A DNA stretch of 64,000 nucleotides, taken from positions 1 to 64,000 of the forward strand of contig NZ_FPAH01000005.1 in assembly GCF_900116345.1 (NCBI RefSeq), written 5' to 3'. The translations under genes were made by a program, and so were the position numbers. Of the stretch, positions 16,974 to 25,763 are shown in pieces; positions within the stretch are counted from its first letter, which is position 1, and every line of letters starts with the position of its first letter. The stretch comes from Succinivibrio dextrinosolvens. Its GTDB lineage: Bacteria > Pseudomonadota > Gammaproteobacteria > Enterobacterales > Succinivibrionaceae. The notes under the pieces were generated by a model that was given only the letters and a program-made list of their open reading frames with translations, was not told where the DNA came from and made no database searches.

Positions 16974-18341
16974 TTATATTTTCCGAATCAGACCTTTTTC
17001 TTCAATAATATCCGCAACTGTCTGAAGTTCAGTGCAGCTGCATCCTAGTCTTTTGGCAATATAGCTCAGAGGCTTGGTTCCATCACTGTAATTGAGAATG
17101 AACATTACTCTTCTGATAAAGTTTGGATTATTTATAACTTCATTCATGCTGGAATCATTTCTGTTTCCGTTAGTGTTAACACCTGGGTATAAATCGTAAT
17201 CTCCAAGCTTAACTTCTCCGTTTGGATAGTTGTTCTGGTAGTACCTTTCTTTTTCGTGGAGAAGTAATAGATTCTCAAGATAGTTGCATGAATCTTCCAA
17301 AGACTCAATTCCCATAAGCTCTTTATTATCAAGAGAGGTATGATATTCTGGATAGGTACCGTAGACCTTTCTTGCAATCTGGGACACCGGAAGATTTAGT
17401 CCGGTAGAACAGTACTGTCTTTCATCGGAACCACAGGAAGGATCAAAGCGTTCTACTCTGATATGTCGTTTATCTTGAGGAATACAACGTTTCCAGAATT
17501 CTGAATAGGTGCCGTCGTTGATTCGATCAACTAGAAGGTCGAAAGGCGAGTCTTCATTTCTTGACTGTTTCAGTCTGAATGTATCCTGCAGTCCTCCAAG
17601 ACAAGTTAAGACAAGCCCTGCAAAAGTATTGGCTTTTAAGCTATCATAGTGATCTGATAAATATGCTATAGAGCCTATAGTTTCGGGATTGATCAGAAAT
17701 CTGTAGGAGAAATGGCGGTGTTTCCATTTCTTTATTCTCTGATAAAGCATAGCCTGAACAATTGGTCCGCTTAATTCATTGTTTGCCATTGAGGGATGAC
17801 ACAGATATGCTGATATCAGTATTTCTTTGTTTGATTCGCCTTCAAGAAGACAGTCTCCAACTACCAGCTCGCCGTCCGTAAATTCGCTATTAATACAGGC
17901 ATGATATATCCCATCAGTCAGAGATCTTAACTGCTTCTGCGACATGCAGAATCCCCAGTTAGCTCTGTAATAGGATGTTGTATACGGTATTGCATCCTCA
18001 AGCTGCGGAGAAACATAAATATGTTTTTTTAATTCTTCAAGAGTAATGAAATCATCAAATGGCTGGGAATAATTTACTACATGCAGGTTGTTGTATTTAA
18101 AATCGATAATTCTGTTTTTATTCTGATCCTCTATATATGCTTCGTGAATAACCCATTCCTTTGGTATTTTCCAATTTAGAACCTGTTTACCTGTAGGGTA
18201 GGATATATGGTGAAAAGGTATATATTCACACAGGATGTTAAGGGATTTTCTGTATCCTTCTCCAAGAAGACTTCTGTTTAAAGGGAATAGCCGGTCAAAA
18301 AGGCTATTAATCTCATTGATATTATTCAGATTTTTTTTCAT
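16974..18341 (-). CDS. DUF4910 (aminopeptidase-like, M28-type fold) protein
   Basis: I recognise the DUF4910 pattern: LFPLNRSLLGEGYR near the N-terminus, ISAYLCHPSMANNELSGP in the middle, PSCGSDERQYCS and YPEYHTSLDN later, then a winged-helix C-terminal domain. The family has a Zn-peptidase fold and is often found in polysaccharide or glycan gene clusters, but substrates are not established. As I recall, the family usually has Asn-Asp after CHPSxA; here it is Asn-Asn, so a metal ligand may be changed. The frame is open up to 18554, giving 526 residues, but the first 71 are basic and unlike the family; the ATG at 18341 gives a typical 455 residues, although no start has a clear ribosome site. 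It is the first gene of the pair with the formyltransferase. Confidence 0.72.
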   Translation of the reverse strand: MKKNLNNINEINSLFDRLFPLNRSLLGEGYRKSLNILCEYIPFHHISYPTGKQVLNWKIPKEWVIHEAYIEDQNKNRIIDFKYNNLHVVNYSQPFDDFITLEELKKHIYVSPQLEDAIPYTTSYYRANWGFCMSQKQLRSLTDGIYHACINSEFTDGELVVGDCLLEGESNKEILISAYLCHPSMANNELSGPIVQAMLYQRIKKWKHRHFSYRFLINPETIGSIAYLSDHYDSLKANTFAGLVLTCLGGLQDTFRLKQSRNEDSPFDLLVDRINDGTYSEFWKRCIPQDKRHIRVERFDPSCGSDERQYCSTGLNLPVSQIARKVYGTYPEYHTSLDNKELMGIESLEDSCNYLENLLLLHEKERYYQNNYPNGEVKLGDYDLYPGVNTNGNRNDSSMNEVINNPNFIRRVMFILNYSDGTKPLSYIAKRLGCSCTELQTVADIIEEKGLIRKI

Positions 18342-18540
18342 TATTTTTTGGGGATTGCTAAAAGCTGGAAATACCTGTTTGTCCACGGTCGATTTTAACA
18401 ATAATCCGGCTTTAATATTTTGTTTTCTGTATGTTTTTTTAATAATTTTCTTTAAATTTGGAAAAAATAGATACCTTAGAAACATTGACTGATTTTTTTT
18501 AAGTAAAATGAGTTCTTGAAAAACGAAAAGGACACAAATA

Positions 18541-20382
18541 ATGCCATTTATCAAGAAAAGTTTTATTACGGAAAAGCTTCTACCTAATGTTGCTATTGAG
18601 AAGTTGATTAATAATTATGTGCAGCTAAAAAAAGCTGGTTCAAACTATACCTGCTGCTGTCCTTTTCATCATGAGAAAACTCCTTCATTCAGTGTTACCC
18701 CATCTAAACAGATGTTCTACTGCTTTGGCTGCAAGGAACATGGTAACGTCATTGATTTTGTAATGAAATACAAAAATCTTGGTTTTGTTGAGGCAGTGGA
18801 AGAAGTTGCTCAGTTTGCTGGATTCGAAGTTGAATACGATAAGTCATCTTCCCATTCTAAAGACGAGTATGACAGGCTAAAGGAATACTATGAGCTTATG
18901 GACAGGTGTGCCTCCCTGTTTTCTGTTTGCCTGAAATCTCCGGAAGGTCAGGTCGGTTACAATTATTTTAAAAACAATAGAGGCCTTTCTGATGAAACTA
19001 TTCAGAAATGTCGACTTGGTTTTGCTCCTGCCAATCCAAGATTCCTTCAGGATGCAATCTGCAAAAATCCAGGAGATGAGAAGAAACTGCAAGACCTTGG
19101 TCTGCTTGTTCAGGGCCAGTACGGTGTTCATGCCATGTATCGAAATAGGGTAATGATCCCTATCTTTGATAAGAGAGGACGTATTATTTCTTTTGGTGGC
19201 AGAACCATGGGCGATGATAAGCCTAAATACATGAATACCAAAGAAACTGCTATCTACAGAAAAAGACAGGAACTCTTCGGTCTGTATGAAAGTCTTCTTT
19301 CAAATAACAACCGACCACAGCGTCTAGTGGTTGTGGAAGGATACATGGATGTAATCTCAGTCCGACAGGCGGGCTGCTCCTATGCAGTGGCCTCTCTGGG
19401 TACAGCAACTACTCCAGAGCAGATTCAGACCATGTTCCGTTATACAGACAGAATTGTTTTCTGCTATGATGGCGACAGTGCTGGTAGAGATGCCGCATGG
19501 CATGCTTTACAGCTTATTACTCCAATTATGCAGGAAGGTAAGGAGATTAGCTTTGCTTTTCTTCCTCCTGAACACGATCCTGATTCTCTGGTAAGAGAAA
19601 AGGGACTTGATGCTTTTATAAAGTTTCTTGATGAGGCAATGAGCTATCCAGAATTTCTGGTGCTGCACAATTCACAGTCCTTTAATCTGCAGGATCCGAA
19701 TGAACTATCCATTTTTATAAACAATTCAATAAAACTCATTGCTCAGATTCCATTATCTGCAGTGCAGATGGTGTGCATCAAGCTATTATCAGGTCCATCC
19801 GGAATATCTGAAAATCAGCTTTATGACATGCTCAAGGATAATAAGGATTCTGTAAAAATAACCAAGAGTGAACCAAGATTTGTCTCTGAATCTTTCAGTA
19901 ACGAAAAGAAAGCTGATTCAGGAGATATTCTGAAGACTCCAATGAGAAAGCTTATGGCCTTTATTGTGCAGCAGCCGATTGTTGTATCATCCGTATATCA
20001 TGAGTTTGCCTTAGATACCTTTGTTTCTCTGTGCAGGCGAATGGATGTAAACGGAAGTTCTCATCTGGAGGGAATTCTGCAGCTAATCTCAGAGAATCCA
20101 GAAATAACTCCTGCAAACTTTATCGAAATAACCCGCGGAACTGAATATGAAAAAACAGTACGTTTTTTAATGGATGCTCCATTAAATCTTGTTACTACCA
20201 CAGGCGCGGAACTTCCTTTCAATGACAGAATTGATTATTTTGCGGTACTTTTAGGTGATGTGTTACTTAAACCTCTGAGAGAGCGTGCTCAGATGCTGAA
20301 GATTCAGCTCTCTCAGGGTAATCCGAATGCTCTTGAGGAACATGGAGCTATTCAGAGAATAATCAGAAATTATCAGAAATAG
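18541..20382 (+). CDS. dnaG: DNA primase
   Basis: Synthesises RNA primers at the replication fork with DnaB helicase. The N-terminal zinc-binding domain has CCCPFHHEKTPSF and CFGC. The TOPRIM core has the LVVVEGYMDVIS glutamate motif near residue 265 and YDGDSAGRDA near 315. The C-terminal DnaB-binding region (about 450-613) is divergent. 613 residues, slightly longer than E. coli (581). AAGGA lies eight bases before the ATG. The normal partners rpsU and rpoD are not adjacent; a tRNA-Ile gene follows. Confidence 0.97.
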   Translation: MPFIKKSFITEKLLPNVAIEKLINNYVQLKKAGSNYTCCCPFHHEKTPSFSVTPSKQMFYCFGCKEHGNVIDFVMKYKNLGFVEAVEEVAQFAGFEVEYDKSSSHSKDEYDRLKEYYELMDRCASLFSVCLKSPEGQVGYNYFKNNRGLSDETIQKCRLGFAPANPRFLQDAICKNPGDEKKLQDLGLLVQGQYGVHAMYRNRVMIPIFDKRGRIISFGGRTMGDDKPKYMNTKETAIYRKRQELFGLYESLLSNNNRPQRLVVVEGYMDVISVRQAGCSYAVASLGTATTPEQIQTMFRYTDRIVFCYDGDSAGRDAAWHALQLITPIMQEGKEISFAFLPPEHDPDSLVREKGLDAFIKFLDEAMSYPEFLVLHNSQSFNLQDPNELSIFINNSIKLIAQIPLSAVQMVCIKLLSGPSGISENQLYDMLKDNKDSVKITKSEPRFVSESFSNEKKADSGDILKTPMRKLMAFIVQQPIVVSSVYHEFALDTFVSLCRRMDVNGSSHLEGILQLISENPEITPANFIEITRGTEYEKTVRFLMDAPLNLVTTTGAELPFNDRIDYFAVLLGDVLLKPLRERAQMLKIQLSQGNPNALEEHGAIQRIIRNYQK

Positions 20383-20438
20383 ATGATGTCAAACGGTGAG
20401 AAAACATTGCCGGAGCACAACAATAGCCGGCTAATTCC

Positions 20439-20467
20439 TTGACTGATAAAAATAAAATATGTAAAAT
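20439..20467 (+). promoter_or_regulatory. Promoter of tRNA-Ile(CAU)
   Basis: TTGACT at 20439-20444 and TAAAAT at 20462-20467 are 17 bases apart, a near-consensus sigma-70 promoter ending 15 bases before the tRNA. Confidence 0.85.
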
Positions 20468-20482
20468 AGTTCCTCGAAATAT

Positions 20483-20559
20483 GGCCCATTAGCTCAGTTG
20501 GTCAGAGCAGACGACTCATAATCGTTTGGTCTCCCGTTCAAGTCGGGAATGGGCCACCA
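20483..20559 (+). tRNA. tRNA-Ile with CAU anticodon (Ile2, lysidine-type)
   Basis: A 77-base cloverleaf with encoded CCA. The acceptor stem GGCCCAT/ATGGGCC is perfect with discriminator A. The anticodon loop reads CTCATAA. CAT could mean Met, but the anticodon stem ACGACTCATAATCGT and the following TTGGTC closely match E. coli ileX/ileY and differ from elongator and initiator tRNA-Met. TilS would convert C34 to lysidine so that it reads AUA. Confidence 0.85.
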
Positions 20560-20580
20560 TCCTTTTCTAAACTATTCTGA

Positions 20581-21087
20581 TTATTTCTTCTCTAGTACTG
20601 ACGGACATTTGCTCTTGCTGTCTTTTGTAGCTGTTACGTAATGACCGTTTTCTTCAACCATCACTGTGCCGTTTGAACTTCCTGACACAATACGAACCTT
20701 TTTTCCTACCCCGTACTTACAGGAGAAAGGCATATCGATAATCATAGGTCCATTCTCGGTCTCAACAGTCATTCTTACACCGTCAGTTCTGTCTGCAAGC
20801 ATGGAATATCCTTTTCCTGCAAGAAGACCTGCTCCGGCTCCTACCAGGGTTCCTGTGGTATGACCATTAATCAAATTGCCGGCAATTGCTCCTGCAACAC
20901 CTCCCATTACAGCATTTGTTGAAGAATCCTGCTGCTTGTTATCCATATCTATAGATTCAATATCTGTAATTGTGCCCTCATAATAAGTATTAACAGCGCC
21001 TGCTTCGGTGGTTGGATTGGTACAACCGTTTAGAATCAGGATGGATGATGCAATAGCGATTGCTGGTAATGATAATTTCTGCTTCAT
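20581..21087 (-). CDS. Glycine-zipper outer-membrane lipoprotein (SlyB/Pcp-like)
   Basis: A 168-residue exported lipoprotein. The signal peptide has a hydrophobic core IAIASSILIL and a lipobox ending at Cys22 (LNGC). Residues 58-92 form a glycine-zipper segment (AVMGGVAGAIAGNLI then VGAGAGLLAGKGY), the 2TM motif seen in SlyB. The C-terminal half resembles the SlyB beta domain (VRIVSGSSNGTVMVE). In enterobacteria SlyB is induced by PhoPQ and stabilises outer-membrane proteins; that role is inferred here. ATG 21087 has AAGGA nine bases upstream. Monocistronic. Confidence 0.82.
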   Translation of the reverse strand: MKQKLSLPAIAIASSILILNGCTNPTTEAGAVNTYYEGTITDIESIDMDNKQQDSSTNAVMGGVAGAIAGNLINGHTTGTLVGAGAGLLAGKGYSMLADRTDGVRMTVETENGPMIIDMPFSCKYGVGKKVRIVSGSSNGTVMVEENGHYVTATKDSKSKCPSVLEKK

Positions 21088-21192
21088 GATCTTAAGTCCT
21101 TGTAATATGTTCTTGTTGAACGTTAGTTTAGGAATATTATCTCATTTTTGATAAAATCGTTTCTGTGTAAAAGTAGAAAAAATGTTCAGTAT

Positions 21193-22563
21193 ATGTCTAA
21201 GAAAAGTATAGTCTATAAGATGTACGATTGTCCTTGTCAGATCGTAATTTCTGAGGTTAATTCCTTTGGACAGGGGATTGCCTACTATGAAGATAGCGAG
21301 ATCTACGTTGAGGGGGCTCTTGAAGGTGAAGAGCTTCTTGTTGAGATCGGTGCTCCCTTTGCTAACGGTTCTAAAAGAAGACCTGGGAAAATTATATCTT
21401 TTGTCAGAAAATCAGAAGACAGAGCTGAGAATTTCAACGAATTAGAACATCCTTCCATATATGCCTACGGTCATATGACTTATGAGGCATCCTTAAGAAA
21501 GAAAAAACAGGATATCATGGCTGCGGTGAAGAAGGCAGGCTTGTCTGCTGACCTTGTAGAGGGGATGCAGTCCTGTGACATTTCCAAACCATCAAGATTT
21601 AAATCCATAAGACATTTTGCTCTTGATAATGACAGGATAATCAATGGGTTCTATAAAAGCCGTTCTCATGATGTTATTGAGATAAGCTCATCTAAATTTG
21701 AACCAGCATGGTTTTCAGATTTTGCCAATAAATTATGTTCAAAACTGACTGAAAAAAAGGTTTCCGTATATGATGAACTTTCCGGCAGAGGGGAGCTGAG
21801 AGCTCTTTTTCTAAGAGATACTATTGAGGGTAAATTATGTACTCTGATTGTATCCTCAAAGGCATCAGAGGAATTAAAAAATACATATCTAAATATTGCC
21901 AGACAGTTTGCTATTGATTCCGTATACATCAATGTTAATTCCGAGAAAGGGAACAGAATTCTAGGGGATACAACTTATCTTGTAGCTGGCAGAGAAAAGG
22001 TTGAACTGCCTTTATGCGGCTATAGATATGCTGCAGGTCCTCATACCTTTTTACAGGTTAACTATCCGATTGCCAAACTGCTGTATGAAGAGGCCGTCCG
22101 CTGGTGTGGAGTTGACAAAGAATCAGTTGCTCTTGATTTATGCTGTGGCGTTGGCACTATGTCTTTATGTCTTTCTCCATCATTCAAAGAAGTTCATGGG
22201 ATTGAAATAGTTGAGGATTCAATTATTGCGGCAAAGGATAATGCCAAGCTTAATGGCATCGATAACGTATTCTTTGAGGTTGCGGATATTACCAGAGGTA
22301 TTCCGGATTATCTGAAGAATAAGTCTATTAAAGCTATTATCTGTGATCCTGCCAGAGCCGGTATTGGCGATAAGGCCTGTCTTCAGTTATGCAAGCTGAA
22401 GTCTCCGCTTAAACTTGCCTATATTTTCTGCTCTCTGACCGCGCTTTCCAAAGATCTGAAGTCTCTCTGCTCAAACGGATTTAAAGTTAAAGCCGTCAAG
22501 GGATTTGACATGTTTCCATTCTCTTCACATGTTGAGACTATCTGTCTTCTGGAAAAGAGTTAA
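21193..22563 (+). CDS. RlmD/TrmA-family RNA methyltransferase paralog lacking the FeS cysteines
   Basis: SAM-dependent methyltransferase of the 23S rRNA m5U family. It has an N-terminal TRAM-like domain (VNSFGQGIAYYEDSEIYVEG), a central domain and a Rossmann C-terminus with LDLCCGVGTMSL, CDPARAGIGDK and YIFCSLTALSKDL. The normal [4Fe-4S] motif CxxxxxCGGCxxxH is absent: the same place reads HPSIYAYGHMTYEA. The catalytic SCNP is FCSL, keeping the Cys but losing Asn-Pro. The canonical RlmD is also in this window at 60264, so this is a second, divergent member. RNA target unknown. Start chosen at ATG 21193; 21148 (non-ATG region) and 21220 are alternatives. It ends 26 bases inside the end of convergent ogt. 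Confidence 0.75.
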   Translation: MSKKSIVYKMYDCPCQIVISEVNSFGQGIAYYEDSEIYVEGALEGEELLVEIGAPFANGSKRRPGKIISFVRKSEDRAENFNELEHPSIYAYGHMTYEASLRKKKQDIMAAVKKAGLSADLVEGMQSCDISKPSRFKSIRHFALDNDRIINGFYKSRSHDVIEISSSKFEPAWFSDFANKLCSKLTEKKVSVYDELSGRGELRALFLRDTIEGKLCTLIVSSKASEELKNTYLNIARQFAIDSVYINVNSEKGNRILGDTTYLVAGREKVELPLCGYRYAAGPHTFLQVNYPIAKLLYEEAVRWCGVDKESVALDLCCGVGTMSLCLSPSFKEVHGIEIVEDSIIAAKDNAKLNGIDNVFFEVADITRGIPDYLKNKSIKAIICDPARAGIGDKACLQLCKLKSPLKLAYIFCSLTALSKDLKSLCSNGFKVKAVKGFDMFPFSSHVETICLLEKS

Positions 22564-23059
22564 TTCCTTCCAACTGGAGAAGTTTTTTCTTAATTGCTAG
22601 ACCTCCTGAGTATCCGGTAAGTTTGCCTCCGTTTCCCAGGACACGGTGGCAGGGAATGATTATTGATACATGATTGTGTCCAACTGCGCCTCCAACAGCC
22701 TGAGCTGACATATGTTTTAGACCCTGTTTTACAGTCAGACTTTTTGCAATTTCTCCGTAGGTTGTAGTTTGTCCGTAAGGAATTCTTAACAATTCCTTCC
22801 AGACTTTTTCCTGAAAATCAGTTCCTTTCAAGGAAATCTCCGGTATGAAGTCAGGACATTTGCCCTCAAAATACAGATCTAGCCACTTCTTTGTTAGAGC
22901 GAAGACAGGGATATCTTTTACTGTGAAGTCATCTCCTAGAGTGTCAGCATAGTTTTTCTGCCTCTCAATCCAGAGTCCTATAAGACTATTCCCGTCACTT
23001 GCGAGAGTAAGAGTGCCAAGAGGAGAATCATAGTAGTCAGCAAAGTGCATTGTGGTCAT
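22538..23059 (-). CDS. ogt: Methylated-DNA-protein-cysteine methyltransferase
   Basis: Suicidal repair of O6-methylguanine by transfer of the methyl group to an active-site Cys. The acceptor is Cys137 in IIIPCHRV, preceded by the Asn hinge region VGHNHVS and the helix-turn-helix segment YGQTTTYGEIA. 173 residues, the size of Ogt or YbaZ-less MGMT enzymes without an Ada regulatory domain. ATG 23059 has a weak ribosome site; ATG 23050 is an alternative. The gene converges with the upstream methyltransferase and overlaps its 3' end. Confidence 0.93.
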   Translation of the reverse strand: MTTMHFADYYDSPLGTLTLASDGNSLIGLWIERQKNYADTLGDDFTVKDIPVFALTKKWLDLYFEGKCPDFIPEISLKGTDFQEKVWKELLRIPYGQTTTYGEIAKSLTVKQGLKHMSAQAVGGAVGHNHVSIIIPCHRVLGNGGKLTGYSGGLAIKKKLLQLEGINSFPEDR

Positions 23060-23225
23060 TTTTCAATAGATGAGAATTGTTATTTTTTTTTACATTATCA
23101 TAAAAAACACAGTCTTGTGAGCCATTTCTAGGCACAAATCTACGGAAAGTGATATGTTTTAAATATCTTCAGAAAGAAATTACTCCTAAAAGAATACTCG
23201 ACATTTTTTTGAGGATGTGGAAAAC

Positions 23226-25175
23226 ATGTCTTACGGTTTGCAGATTGCCTCTTTAATTATTATCTTCATTGTAGTGATGGAGTTTTTTCGTTATCGAAGA
23301 TTGAATCTTTTTACCACAAAAATGTTTGAGGTCCTGATTTTCTTTTCGGTATCAAGTATTCTGTTTAAATGCTTATGTCTTTTTTCTTATTACAACCCAG
23401 AATACTTCACTATATTAAGTGCCAAGATAGTTCATCAGCTTTTCTATGTTACGGTTAACATCAATATCTGGCTGATTTATATGTATATTGATCTGAGAAC
23501 AAGACCAATAAAAAACTATACAAATCTGCAGTTTGTATTAAGAACTATTCCTTTGTGCGTTTCTTTTATGATGGTTGTTTTGGGAGATATAGGATATCAC
23601 TCTGAGGCGGATGAAGCTTATTCCTATGGACTGATTTCACAAAGCTGCTATCTGGCCTTTGCCTGTTATTTCCTGCTTATAGTTTTTATGCTTTTAAGGT
23701 CTGATCCGTTAAAGAAAAGCAACACATATTATGAATTTATTCAGTTTCTCTTTATATGGCTTACAACCGCCATGGTTCAGTATTTCTTTCCATATATGCA
23801 TCTGTCCTCAGCATCGTCCTGTGTAGCGGTTCTGTTTTTCTATTTAATCTTTGAAAATCCGAAGGAACATACGGATAAGGATATACCGTCGGCTTTTTCA
23901 AGGTATTCTTTTGAATATACAGTTCAGGAATTCTTAAAGTTAAGACGCCATTTCTGGGTGATAAATTTCTCGCTACAGAATGTTGATTCAATCAGGGCTA
24001 CATATGGACAGAAGGTCTGTATGGACTGTATAGAAAAGGCAATTCTAACCATTCCTGACTTTAAAAGCCGTAATATTTTCAGGACACTAGAGTACAGTTT
24101 TGGTTTCATTATCTATTCTAAGGAAGAGCTGGATAATCTATACAGTAATTTTAAATTGTCTGATAGAACTCTGTTGCTTGCTGATTACATGGTTTCACCT
24201 TCTTTTTCTGTATGTTCGGTAGAGTGTCCTGATATTGTTTCTGATTCTGAAGATCTGATGGATTTACTTTCATTCTGCAGAAATGCCGATGAATACAGCA
24301 CCGATAACACCATTCATGTAATTGATAAGGATACTACTGAAAAGCGAGAGTATAGAGAGGCTATTGAGAGTCTGCTGCAGAAGGCTGTTGATGAGGATGG
24401 ATTTGAAGTCTATTTCCAGCCGATTATCAATGCTGTAACCAAAAAATGTGTGTCTCTGGAGGCTCTGGTCAGACTTAAGGATGAATCCTCTCTTGGCTAT
24501 GTTTCCCCTGATGTGTTTATCCCTATTGCCGAAAAGAAAGGCTTAATTTCCCCTCTGGGAGACAGGGTAATGAGCAAGGTTTGCAGTTTTATCAGAAAAT
24601 ACAATTTGGACAAGAAAAATAATATTCTGGGGATTGGCGTGAATCTGTCAGGCATTCAGCTTTCAGATCCGTCATTACCTTACCGTTTACATCAGGCGGT
24701 CAAGAACTACAGTATTGCTCCTAATTTTATATACTTTGAAATAACGGAAACAGCAGCTGTACACTCAGGTAATACTGCTAAGGCCAATATTAGCAAGTTA
24801 AGAAAACTAGGTTATAAACTCTCAATGGATGATTTTGGAACGGGGTATTCCAATTTGTACAATATGGCATCAATCAGTTATGATTTGATAAAAATTGATA
24901 AGTCTCTGATCTGGCAGGCGTTTGATGGAAAAAATAGAAAATCTATGACGGTGCTACTCTCGATTATAAATATGATTCATTCCATTGGCTGTTCCATAGT
25001 TGCAGAAGGCGTCGAGACTGAAGCTCAGGCAAATTACTTTAAGGAATGTGGAATTGAGTTTCTGCAGGGATTTTACTTTTCCAGACCATTATCTTCAGAT
25101 CAGATCCTTGAGTATGTAGAGAAGAATTCTGACCAGCATAGTCCAGTAGAATCATTAAGTATTATAAGAAATTAG
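23226..25175 (+). CDS. Seven-helix membrane EAL-domain cyclic-di-GMP phosphodiesterase with degenerate GGDEF
   Basis: Residues 1-220 contain seven hydrophobic helices. Residues about 225-365 look like a decayed GGDEF domain: the signature position reads EYSFGF, so no cyclase activity is expected. The C-terminal EAL domain (about 385-635) keeps the catalytic set: SLEALVRLKD, VNLSG, FEITET, MDDFGTGYSN, IKIDKS, VAEGVET and QGFYFSRP. It should therefore hydrolyse c-di-GMP. GAGGAT at 23211 is one base from a GTG at 23217 but about ten from the ATG at 23226, so the latter is chosen (649 residues). The gene stands alone. The signal sensed by the membrane region is unknown. Confidence 0.87.
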   Translation: MSYGLQIASLIIIFIVVMEFFRYRRLNLFTTKMFEVLIFFSVSSILFKCLCLFSYYNPEYFTILSAKIVHQLFYVTVNINIWLIYMYIDLRTRPIKNYTNLQFVLRTIPLCVSFMMVVLGDIGYHSEADEAYSYGLISQSCYLAFACYFLLIVFMLLRSDPLKKSNTYYEFIQFLFIWLTTAMVQYFFPYMHLSSASSCVAVLFFYLIFENPKEHTDKDIPSAFSRYSFEYTVQEFLKLRRHFWVINFSLQNVDSIRATYGQKVCMDCIEKAILTIPDFKSRNIFRTLEYSFGFIIYSKEELDNLYSNFKLSDRTLLLADYMVSPSFSVCSVECPDIVSDSEDLMDLLSFCRNADEYSTDNTIHVIDKDTTEKREYREAIESLLQKAVDEDGFEVYFQPIINAVTKKCVSLEALVRLKDESSLGYVSPDVFIPIAEKKGLISPLGDRVMSKVCSFIRKYNLDKKNNILGIGVNLSGIQLSDPSLPYRLHQAVKNYSIAPNFIYFEITETAAVHSGNTAKANISKLRKLGYKLSMDDFGTGYSNLYNMASISYDLIKIDKSLIWQAFDGKNRKSMTVLLSIINMIHSIGCSIVAEGVETEAQANYFKECGIEFLQGFYFSRPLSSDQILEYVEKNSDQHSPVESLSIIRN

Positions 25176-25180
25176 CTAAA

Positions 25181-25216
25181 TAAAAATTCCCCGTATCTAT
25201 AAAGATACAGGGAATT
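25181..25216 (-). terminator. Terminator of pyrBI (also behind the EAL gene)
   Basis: A 14-bp stem with one mismatch (25185-25198 with 25203-25216) and a 4-base loop. On the minus strand it is followed by five T, making it a good terminator for pyrI. On the plus strand the T tract is weak. Confidence 0.8.
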
Positions 25217-25264
25217 ATCCTTCTCCTTTTCTTTTTAGGGAAGGGAATGTTATGAGATTTACTT

Positions 25265-25762
25265 TTAAGAACCTAGACCGTTGAATTCAAGTACAACTTC
25301 TCTTGAAAAGACTCTTTCACAGTAGCGGCATTTCATCTGGATCTGATCTCCTTCAGTGGAAATCTTGAAACGTGCATTTGCATCTTTTTCTTCATTTGTG
25401 ATGCAGTTGCTGTTTGGACATTTGAAAACACCTACTGTTTCTGCTGGCAGTCTTAACTTGTACTTATCAACAACCTTGTAGTCTTCAATCTGATTGATGG
25501 TTGCATTTGGAGCCAGAACTGCAATCTGCTCTGTCTGAGCTGGAGAAAATACAACATCAGCAATCTTGATGATGTCTTTCTTTCCCAAATCTCCTGAACG
25601 AAGGTTAAAACCAACAGTAAGCTGATTTCCTTTTCCTAAGAATTTAAACATGCGAATGATGTTGATTGCCTGTCCTGGAGCAATATGGTCGATTACTGTT
25701 CCATTAGCAATAGCCTCTACAAGGAGTTTTGATTTATTGTTTTCTACATGAGCTTCTGACAT
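25265..25762 (-). CDS. pyrI: Aspartate carbamoyltransferase regulatory chain
   Basis: Allosteric subunit that binds CTP/UTP and ATP and tunes PyrB. The N-terminal nucleotide domain (VEAIANGTVIDHI, with GQAINIIRMF) is followed by a zinc domain with four Cys in CPNSNC and CRYC. 165 residues against 153 in E. coli. The ATG has AAGGAG eight bases upstream, and pyrB ends one base before it, so the two subunits are coupled. Confidence 0.97.
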   Translation of the reverse strand: MSEAHVENNKSKLLVEAIANGTVIDHIAPGQAINIIRMFKFLGKGNQLTVGFNLRSGDLGKKDIIKIADVVFSPAQTEQIAVLAPNATINQIEDYKVVDKYKLRLPAETVGVFKCPNSNCITNEEKDANARFKISTEGDQIQMKCRYCERVFSREVVLEFNGLGS

Positions 25763-25763
25763 C

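Noticed and set aside
20483-20559. tRNA-Met identity for the CAT anticodon gene
   Set aside because: Anticodon arm and variable region match Ile2 tRNAs better than Met tRNAs.
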